Positions 55,161-64,000 of a stretch of 64,000 nucleotides of DNA are shown here, one piece after another. The position numbers were made by a program, and so were the translations under genes. This stretch comes from Phanerochaete sordida. Lineage: Eukaryota > Basidiomycota > Agaricomycetes > Polyporales > Phanerochaetaceae. The notes beneath the pieces were generated by a model, which was not told the origin of the DNA, made no database searches, and saw nothing but the letters and a program-made list of their open reading frames with translations. Position 1 is the stretch's first letter; each line of letters starts with the position of its first letter. The stretch spans positions 1,488,001 to 1,552,000 of the forward strand of contig BPQB01000001.1 of the NCBI GenBank assembly GCA_019973155.2. Direction: 5' to 3'.

Positions 55161-57659
55161 ATGCCAGCTACTGTCACGACCCCCTCTGCAAACGGCACCA
55201 CTCCTGCCACCAAGAAGCATCACAGCAAGAAGCGCATCGTCCGTCGCCGCGGCCGCAGCACCCTCGACAGCGACGATGAGATCGAGCGCGAAGCCCAGAC
55301 CGACTCTGACACCGACGATTCCTCCTCATACGTGTCAGACTCAGAGACAGAGTCGGTATCAGAAGATGACGAGCACCATGCAGGCATTGTCACCCCTAGC
55401 ACCACACAAAGCCCCCCACCGCTCGACATCCCTGGCGCCTCCAGCTCCGCGAAGCCCGCCCTCATGAAAGCGGGCCCTGGACCCTTCGCGGGGACCACGG
55501 ACTGGGCTCAGATCGTCGCGGATGAGGGCGCACATGGCGCCGGCGACCTCCCCGTCATCGACTTCGCCGATATGCACGCTCACACGATCACGGAACCGAC
55601 GCCCGCCGCGCCTCCCCGTACCCGCAAAGCGCAGAAGCAGAACAAGAAAGCCACCGCTGCTCGCACACCGCCGCAGCCCGCTGTCCCCTCCGAAGCTCCC
55701 ACTGCTGTTCCCGAGTCTGAGCCGAAGCAAGATGAGCCCGAAGCTGCCGTGGAAGAACCCGCAGCGTCCACCTCGAAGGCTGCCCCAGCTCGGGAACCTA
55801 GGGATCCCAAAGGCTTCCGGGGCCAGTCTGCTCGTCAAGCTTACCAAGAGCGCCTGCAGCACGACCCCGCATTCGTTCCCCGTGTGGGAGAGTTCTGGGG
55901 GCACGACGATCGTCTGTTGGACAAGGACCTTCGGAGCTTGAGTGGTTGGTGGAGGGGACGTTGGTACAACCGTGGTCGTGGAAGGGGAATGCCTCCTCGT
56001 GGTCGTGGTCGTGGGGGAATGCCTCCTGGTCGACCTCTGGACGTGGAAGTGGAGGTCGAAGAGAACGCGGAGGAGGGCAAACAGGAGGTTCCCGCTATTG
56101 AGAAGACTTGGGGTCACGATGGATTCGAGGAAATGAAGCGACGGGAGGAACAGAGGAGAGAGGACCAGCGTCGTTCTCAGGCGAGTCGTCAGTCTACCGG
56201 CTCGCAAAGGGGTGGTACGCTTCGTGGCAGAGGCGCCTTTGTCTTTGTCGCCAGAGGCCGCGGCGGGTTCTCGCGTGGCGGTGGCGTTTCTGCCACTTCC
56301 CGTGCTGGACTTCGCGCGGACCCCTCTGACCCGACCTCTATCCCCGTGTGGTACGCCCAGAAGCCAGAGAAGATGTGGACGAAGCATGCCGACAATTTCC
56401 TCTACTTCGAACAAGCATCTCGTCCCCGCGCAGGAGAGACTCCGTCTATTCGCATCAGGCTTCCCGGCCAACCTGAGCCTCAGCTCATACGCCAAAAGAA
56501 GCTCGAGGCGAAGGCGGGGGAGAACACTATCGCAGAAGCCGCCACTGCAAGTACCTCCGACTACGGCGACAGGCAATTCACCGTTCGCATCCCCACGGTC
56601 AGGAAGATCGAGAAGGTGCCACAGCCTGTGAACCCTCAGCCCGCCGAGCCCGCAGCCCGGGCGCAGGAGCCGTCTATCGACGAGGTCTTTACAGTCCGTC
56701 CCCAGGTTGTCCCTGAGCACGTTCCAATTCAAGCGTCGGGGTCTGCTCCCGGTACTGGGCCCAATGCTACTCCTGCGTCTTCAGCGTCAGCTTTACCAAT
56801 CTCTGATGCGAAGAGTCCCCTGGAGCAGATCGGCATTGGTGCTCCTTCCAACATTGAGGGTAGCCCAAGTGCAGACATCGAAGAAGCCGTCCTGCGCAAC
56901 CCCCCGAGGGCAGAAGTGCACGCGCCGATTCCTCAGCAGGCATCACCCACAGATCCGCTGCGTCCGGCCCCTCCTCCTCTCCATCCGATCCAGACGAGCT
57001 TCTCGCCTGTGCCTCAGCCTTCCCCATCGTACATGTCCCCGTACCAGTATGGCTCCCTTCCTCCAGGCGTCGGCATCCACCAGGGATACACCTACGAGCT
57101 GGCCACCGGCCGTCCTGTCTACCTCCATCCTACTCCTCCGCCGATGTATGCTCCTCAGCCCATGATGCGTTCATATATGGGTCATCCCTCGACAAGCGTA
57201 CCCTTCGTCCCGGGGCACGTGCATCACACGTCACAGGAGTACATGCCCTCGCCCCATACGCCGCCTGTCAACGGTTTCGTCGACCCTTCTACTGGTGCTC
57301 CCATCTTCGCGCCCGCTCGTCAGAGCAGCCGTATCGAGATCCGGGCTCCGGATGGCAAGGTCAAGCATGTCCCTCGGCCCTCAGGACTGCGCATGAGCAC
57401 TACCGATGGCAATGGCGAGCCAGGCCAACTCCCCGAAGAGCAAACGCCGTCGGACCCGTCCCAGAGCAACGAGCAGCTCCAGGCAAACCAGGAGCCCCCG
57501 ATGATGGCATACCCCGCATACCAGCAACCATACTACTATCCCGACCCTAATGGATACTCCGGCTACGTGGACATGTCGAATCAAGTAGCGCAGTACGACT
57601 ACTATCCTCAGTACGAGCAACACTACGAGCAACACGCTCAGCCCATAGTCTATTACTAG
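55161..57659 (+). CDS. CASC3: Barentsz/CASC3-like (Btz domain) exon-junction-complex protein, intronless
   Basis: One uninterrupted reading frame of 832 residues, unusual here. A basic and then acidic, Ser-rich N-terminus precedes the Btz (SELOR) signature HDPAFVPRVGEFWGHDDR at about residues 233-252, followed by WRGRWYNRGRGRG and other RG/RGG-like repeats. In animals the Btz region wraps around eIF4AIII and completes the exon junction complex, affecting mRNA decay, localisation and translation. The C-terminal half is Pro/Gln/Tyr-rich (YPAYQQPYYYPDPNGYSGY) and probably disordered. No intron is needed: the frame is open and the domain continuous. Orthology to CASC3 is inferred mainly from the Btz motif. 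Confidence 0.88.
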   Translation: MPATVTTPSANGTTPATKKHHSKKRIVRRRGRSTLDSDDEIEREAQTDSDTDDSSSYVSDSETESVSEDDEHHAGIVTPSTTQSPPPLDIPGASSSAKPALMKAGPGPFAGTTDWAQIVADEGAHGAGDLPVIDFADMHAHTITEPTPAAPPRTRKAQKQNKKATAARTPPQPAVPSEAPTAVPESEPKQDEPEAAVEEPAASTSKAAPAREPRDPKGFRGQSARQAYQERLQHDPAFVPRVGEFWGHDDRLLDKDLRSLSGWWRGRWYNRGRGRGMPPRGRGRGGMPPGRPLDVEVEVEENAEEGKQEVPAIEKTWGHDGFEEMKRREEQRREDQRRSQASRQSTGSQRGGTLRGRGAFVFVARGRGGFSRGGGVSATSRAGLRADPSDPTSIPVWYAQKPEKMWTKHADNFLYFEQASRPRAGETPSIRIRLPGQPEPQLIRQKKLEAKAGENTIAEAATASTSDYGDRQFTVRIPTVRKIEKVPQPVNPQPAEPAARAQEPSIDEVFTVRPQVVPEHVPIQASGSAPGTGPNATPASSASALPISDAKSPLEQIGIGAPSNIEGSPSADIEEAVLRNPPRAEVHAPIPQQASPTDPLRPAPPPLHPIQTSFSPVPQPSPSYMSPYQYGSLPPGVGIHQGYTYELATGRPVYLHPTPPPMYAPQPMMRSYMGHPSTSVPFVPGHVHHTSQEYMPSPHTPPVNGFVDPSTGAPIFAPARQSSRIEIRAPDGKVKHVPRPSGLRMSTTDGNGEPGQLPEEQTPSDPSQSNEQLQANQEPPMMAYPAYQQPYYYPDPNGYSGYVDMSNQVAQYDYYPQYEQHYEQHAQPIVYY

Positions 57660-58515
57660 TCACCAGTCGCATTATTTTCAGTCCTCTGTATCGCTGTCTC
57701 GCTGCCACGCTGCTCCATCATGTTCTGCATACACATAACATTACACACTCATATCATCATCCATCGACATTTTGTTCCCCTCCCCCACCTCATATTGCTT
57801 ATTTTCTCCACGCCCGGCAGATTCCTCGGTCTTCCCTTGCATGCTTCTAACGATTATCGATTTTTTGCACTACGACGTTATGATTCTCAGGTTGGCATGT
57901 CTGTTGCACGTCTCCCCTTGTTGTTGTTCTTTCTCCTGCAATACATCGCACGCGATGCACTTGAAACCTCCCGCCTGCGTGAACGGGCATCATCGTGGCG
58001 CGAACCGGTAAGTCGTTGCTCTCGCTCTCGTCGCCGGCGGCGGCGCCGACCTATTCTTGAACTATGCTGATCTTCGACCTACCAGACATGGGTGCGGCTG
58101 TCTGGATGCTGTACGATATCGAGGAAACCATCTCGTTACAGAGAGAGGCGGGGGCTGTGCGAACCTTTGATTCTCCTTGCGCTCGCTCGGGAATAGCGGG
58201 CAACCGTGTGGCCGCTGCCCCACAGCTCGGCTCACCGTGGTCCATCTGCCAAATGCTCACCTGCTTGCACAGAGCGTCAAGTGAGCGGCACGTTGGTAAT
58301 ATCCCATTGACAGACCTGACCTGTGAAGACCAGAGCCGAACAACTTTCGCAGAGTTTCTTCGTTGAAAGAGGCCGCTGTTCAATCATACACTCCTACCTC
58401 TGGAACGATGGAGACCAATATTTCCCGTCTACAGTGATCGTTTCAGGCCTCCGGAGGGACACACAGCGCGTTGATGCGCGCAGGATGCTGTAACGCGGGA
58501 CGCCTTGCAAGCCTG

Positions 58516-58522
58516 TATAAAA
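58516..58522 (+). promoter_or_regulatory. TATA box of the histidine-rich protein gene
   Basis: TATAAAA followed by GGAGGG and a C/T-rich leader, 266 bases before the ATG. The distance fits a leader containing one intron. Confidence 0.65.
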
Positions 58523-58615
58523 TCGGAGGGCAGACATCGTTTTCCCTCAGCTCCTCAGCTCACTCTTCTTTTCAGAGCTCTTTCTTCATCTTCTTCCAAG
58601 TTCAGGTGCCGGTCT

Positions 58616-58671
58616 GTAAGTGTCAACTGTCAGTCGTTGGCAGCGACTGGAGGTGCTGACCATCTTCACAG
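58616..58671 (+). other. Probable 5' UTR intron of the histidine-rich protein gene
   Basis: GTAAGT donor, GCTGAC branch-like sequence and TTCACAG acceptor give a 56-base intron, the size usual in this window, between the TATA box and the start codon. Confidence 0.55.
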
Positions 58672-58781
58672 CCTGACTTGTTTACTTTTTATTCACATTT
58701 ACAACTCGACTATTTTACGGCCCCCTCTTTTCTCCTCTACGACACCCTATATCCCATAATCTTACTCCTCAATCTGCAAGT

Positions 58782-59707
58782 ATGTACGCTCCCACGGCCG
58801 TCATTGCTCTTGCTGTCGTTGCCGCTGCTGTGCCGGCGCTTGCCCAGTCGTAAGTCTGTATCATTATCTCAGCAGAGCGCGAAATTCAACGTACTCTCAC
58901 AGCTTCGGCGAGCCTCTTGAGGCCCGCGAGGACCTCTCCCTTGCTGGCGTCGCCCGCAACGTCAACTTCGTCCGCTCCGTTGGCGATGCCATCGGCATGA
59001 AGCGCGAGGAGATCGAGGACATCCTCGCGCGCGAGTTCCACCAGTACGCCCTCGAGCCTTTCGTGCATACGTACCGTCTTCTCACAGCACGAATAGCAAG
59101 GAGCACGGCCACGCGCACCACGGCGTCAGGCCCCATGGCCACAAGCACCATGGCCACAAGCACAGCGGCCACAAGCACCACGGCCACCTCCCGGGCCACT
59201 TCCACGGGCACCCGCACGGGCACCACGGCAGCTCCCACCATGCCCGCGGCGAGGAGCACCACGCGCACGGCCCGCACGGACACAAGCACCCCGGCCACAA
59301 GCACCACGCACTGAAGCACGACCACAAGCATGGCCACAAGCACGGTCATGGCCCCAAGCACCACGGCGTCGGCGCGCACCATGGCGGCGCGCACCACGCT
59401 CGCGCCGAGCAGTCTGCGCACCCTGCGCACCCCGCCGCGGCGCACGGCCACCACGGCCACAAGCAGCACGGTCACAAGCAGCACGGCAAGCATGGCCACA
59501 AGCACCTCGGCCACAAGGGGCACAAGGGTGCGAAGCCTGCCCACGCTGCTACACACGCCACGCGTGACGACGCTGCATTCTGGAACGCCATCCTCCGTCG
59601 CGAAGAACTCGAGGATATGGTGTGAGTGCCTTTCGAATTTCCTCCGAAGAGGCAGCAGGATACTCACAACCTGTTGCAGGGCCCGCAGCCTCGAGGAGCT
59701 CGACTAA
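58782..59707 (+). CDS. Histidine-rich secreted protein with HGHKH-type repeats
   Basis: Four exons: 58782-58849, 58903-59043, 59088-59621, 59680-59707; 256 residues. The signal peptide MYAPTAVIALAVVAAAVPAL ends at Ala-Gln. A short conserved-looking stretch (VARNVNFVRSVGDAIGMKRE) includes a Lys-Arg, possible Kex2 site. From about residue 70 to 220 I count 59 histidines, mostly in units such as HGHKHHGHKH and GHKQHGHKQHG. The end is ordinary: AFWNAILRREELEDMVARSL, echoing EEIEDILAREFH before the repeats. Such His-rich tracts bind Zn, Cu or Ni in other proteins; this is inferred here. The 44-base intron at 59044-59087 is the only one that enters the His frame. Other frames of the repeat give Thr/Ala- or Trp/Cys-rich nonsense. 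Confidence 0.82.
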
Positions 59708-59926
59708 GCTATCGTATCGGTGGAGAAATGAAGACTCGTCGTACATATTTGTCATACATAGTCGATATTGTATACAGACCCGTGGATATAACGAGGACGA
59801 TTGGGCTCGCTGAGGAGCTCGCCCATACATGGCTCTACAGTGTGCCGGATGAAGTTACGATTACGAAATCCAAGAAAGCCGCTGCGGGTGGAATCTACGC
59901 TACTGAAGGACGATACATGGCAAACA

Positions 59927-61476
<1,550 letters not shown>

Positions 61477-62343
61477 GTCGTAGTGTCTTCGTCTTGCAGA
61501 ACGAGGGAGAATGGAGGGGTGCGGTGACGGTCGTTGGAAGACAAACAGCACTCTCACCACTGGACATGTTGGTTTTCGCGACCAGTCCTTCTCGCGATTT
61601 CCCGCCCACAGCGTGTCATAACACCGAGGTGACGTCAGTGACGTTGGACTCGCGCTATCGCGTCTCGGGTGAAGATGACAAGCTGCTTCGAGGTGGCTTC
61701 GATGTAAGTAACCGATCCAAACGCGGCCAGAAAATCGACAGAAGCTGGGAAGCTCCAAATTCGTGGCCATCGCACTGACTTCAAGACTGCTGCAAGGCTA
61801 TGGAAATACCAATAGGATTTCCGGCACAATAGGCCTAGTAGAAGTGGCAAATATGTGAGCAAAACAGGTTTGGCGTTCACTTCGGCACATACATGAAGTA
61901 CTGACTGTGGAAGGCGTACGTGGCCTCGCTCTTTCCATACTCGAGATAGTTCAGAGCGTACGCGTAATCTATGACCTTTCAAAGTCGAACTTGGAGGTAG
62001 ATAAATAGGCCCGGTGAAGGACAAGGTTGGAAGGTCGCTCGAAACGATGGAGACGCTCTAAAGATGAGATCGGGAGCGCTGGTGTTGTGGCGCGCGCTGC
62101 CTTTCGGCTATGCCGTCCTCATCCTCCCATACCGCTCGCGGACGGTGCTGCGAGATTCGTTCTGATTTTTGTCTGTGCTGTAACACTAAATGCGGAATAT
62201 TCCTGTCGCATCGCTGTGACGCAGCTAAAACCGCGCTTCCGGCGAAGCACCTGCCCGGGTCTTCCCACCACAGGTACGTTGCCGGAAAGCTGCTCCACGA
62301 ACAAGACTTTCGTCGAGATACATCTTACTCCAAAACCATAGCC
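61477..62343. promoter_or_regulatory. Divergent promoter region between the two Old Yellow Enzyme paralogues
   Basis: 867 bases between start codons; no other gene recognised. A/T-richer stretches around 61790-61870 and a GATAAATA element near 62000 may be promoter elements. A shared region could co-regulate the pair. Confidence 0.45.
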
Positions 62344-63900
62344 ATGGCTTTGGCTACGAATTCTTCTCCAAACCATGTTCCGCATCTCTCGGAGCCACTG
62401 CAGCTGGGCGACCTCACGCTACGCAATCGCAACATCGTAGCGTCTGCTCTGCGGAACCGCTCCGTTCCCACCAACGTTCCAAACGATTTAAACTTGGAGT
62501 ACTATGTGCAGCGCGCGAAGGGTGGTGCAGGGCTCATTATGACCGAAGGCACGCTTGTCTCGCAGCAGGGCACCGAGTGGCCGCATAACCCGGGAATCTG
62601 GAGCGAAGAGCAAGTCGCAGGATGGAAAAAGATCACTGAGGCTGTCCATGCCCATGGAACGCACATGTTCTGTCAAGTAAGCATCCTCGTTTGCTCTCGC
62701 TTGTCGTGCTGTCAATGAACCGCGGTCAGTTATGGCACACAGGACGCGTCAGTCATCCTGACATGGAGGAGCAGAAAAGGGCAGGAAAGGTGAGTATTTT
62801 GTGCCGACTCGGGCATCGTCGCTGCTAATAATGATGGACAGCCTGTTCCTGGTCCCTCGTCGATAGCAGCTCGAGGCGGCAGATTCAGACAGCTGTTTGG
62901 TGCGCCCGGGTATGTCACGGCAAGTAAACTACCTACAAGGTGAACAGGACTTGAGTCTGACGGAATGCGCAGCCCACTCCCATAGAGGACCCATGGACTA
63001 TCGTAGAAGAGTTCCGTCATGCAGCGAATATGGCTAAGAAGGCTGGTTTCGACGGAGTGGAACGTACGACCCCTTATTTCCGACTTCTTGCCCAGCCCTG
63101 ACGCACGCGGCACAGTCCACTCAGCAAGCGGCTACCTCATCCATCAATTCCTCGACCACACCGCCAACCAGCGCACCGACATGTGGGGCGGCTCCGTCGA
63201 GAACCGCTGCAGGCTCGGCCTCGAGGTCCTCAAGGCGATGATAGACGTCTGGGGCCCCGCACGCGTCGGCATCAAGATCAGCCCCTGCGGCGGGTACAAC
63301 GACGTCGGGTGCGCGCCCTTCCTCTCCACTTCCGCTCTTACTGACAAGGCTCGCAGCATGCCCCTCCCAGACACGCTGCACACCTACACGTACTACCTCA
63401 CGCAGCTAGGCACGCTCAAGCCCGCGTACATCCAGCTCGTGCGGCACAACCCCCGCTTCGAGGCGACGGTGCCCGTGGACATTGGTGGCACGGTGCAACG
63501 CGTGCCGCGCGCGACGCCGCACGACGTGCTCGCGGTCTACGCGGGCATCGTGCGCACGCGCGCCGCGCACCTCGCGCGCGGACGCACCGAGGCGCAGCTC
63601 CGCGGGCCCGCGATGCCCGCGCCGGCGGCGGACGCGCGCAACCCGAGTCCGACGCGCGTGTTCGTGAACGGCGGGCTCACGCCTGCAGAGGCGGACGCGC
63701 TGATTGCGGAGGATGTTGTGGACGGGGCGGCGTTCGCGACGCTATGGATCTGCAATCCCGACCTGCAGCGGAGGGCCGAGCGCGGGCTGCCGCTGGGCAA
63801 GATTGTGGACTATGTGACGCTGTATGCGGCGCCGGAGGGGAAGGATTTGAGCTATGGATACACGGACTATCCGTTTGCTGATCCGGATGGCTGTGAATAG
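62344..63900 (+). CDS. Old Yellow Enzyme-family paralogue with substituted active-site Thr and Asn
   Basis: Six exons: 62344-62676, 62730-62789, 62842-62919, 62973-63063, 63116-63308, 63357-63900; 432 residues. Middle exon lengths (60, 78, 91, 193) equal those of the divergent paralogue, so the pair is an inverted duplication. Fold motifs are kept ([56 protein letters not shown]), including the Tyr proton donor (Tyr194). Two hallmark positions changed: ASLTRNRS became ASALRNRS (flavin-contacting Thr to Leu36), and HSANGY became HSASGY (substrate-binding Asn to Ser192). It probably still binds FMN, but redox potential and substrate binding should differ. The third intron has a GC donor. The C-terminal part is more GC-rich and Ala-rich than the paralogue. 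Confidence 0.9.
62920..62972 (+). other. GC-AG intron in the Old Yellow Enzyme paralogue
   Basis: Donor GCAAGT, acceptor GCGCAG, with TCTGAC branch-like sequence; phase 0 between APGYVT and PTPIEDPW. The paralogue has an intron at exactly this codon position with an ordinary GTAAGC donor (60846-60903). Confidence 0.88.
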
Positions 63901-64000
63901 ATGTAAGCTAGAGGAGTTGGCGATGAGACGAGTACCAGAGATGCTAGGGGGTGATCACCGACCTACTCGGGAGTTTGCAGGCCGTGAAACGGATCCGGCC

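Larger units (their letters stand above)
57660..58781. other. Intergenic, 3' of Btz gene and promoter of the His-rich protein gene
   Basis: 1.1 kb. The first part is T-rich 3' UTR-like sequence. The second has a TATA box at 58516 and a likely leader intron (separate entries). No coding exon was recognised. Confidence 0.5.

Overview
The window reads as nuclear DNA of a basidiomycete fungus, most likely an Agaricomycete. It is GC-rich and gene-dense. Almost every gene is split by introns of about 44-70 bases with GT(A/G)NGT donors and CAG/TAG acceptors. The proteins are typical of fungi (Gis2-type CCHC protein, Aro8-type aminotransferase, Reb1-type Myb factor, very long RhoGEFs, a trichodiene-synthase-like terpene cyclase). 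No operons, insertion sequences, CRISPR arrays, rRNA or convincing tRNA genes were seen. I built exon models by hand; each complete model closes in frame, which is internal support but not transcript evidence.

Layout. 0-10 kb: the start of a CCHC zinc-knuckle gene running off the left edge (minus), then on plus an Aro8-type aminotransferase, a coiled-coil RING protein and a large membrane-anchored amidohydrolase. 11-20.6 kb: two very large RhoGEF genes facing each other. 20.6-24.7 kb: about 4 kb with no recognisable gene. 24.7-28.7 kb (minus): a leucine-rich-repeat protein and a Reb1-like Myb factor. 29.3-30.7 kb: THO complex subunit 3. 31-34.6 kb (minus): a seven-transmembrane protein with a very long loop and tail. 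35.3-39.5 kb: an AhpD/CMD-family protein and MLH3, divergent across 186 bases. 40.6-43.7 kb: a glycine-rich secreted protein, a kinase-like gene and a truncated, frameshifted tandem copy of it. 43.7-49.2 kb: two tandem 2-oxoglutarate/Fe(II) dioxygenases (minus) and a terpene synthase (plus). 49.3-57.7 kb: a SAP-like protein and TIP41 (minus), then a dynein light intermediate chain and a Barentsz/CASC3-like protein (plus). 58.8-63.9 kb: a histidine-rich secreted protein, then a divergent pair of Old Yellow Enzyme paralogues.

Most genes are housekeeping: RNA export and exon-junction biology (THO3, Btz), mismatch repair (MLH3), TOR/PP2A signalling (TIP41), dynein transport, Rho signalling. The accessory part is 40-49 kb and 58-64 kb. 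Gene duplication dominates there, and in two duplicate pairs one copy has lost residues needed for normal chemistry. One dioxygenase has Leu where the distal iron-binding His should be. One Old Yellow Enzyme has lost the conserved Thr and Asn of its active site. The terpene synthase next to the dioxygenases could be a small biosynthetic cluster, but this is inference. I found no clearly new system. The best leads are the inactivated-looking paralogues, the histidine-rich secreted protein, three GC-AG introns (one differing between paralogues at the same position), and the duplicated amidohydrolase with a degenerate second half.
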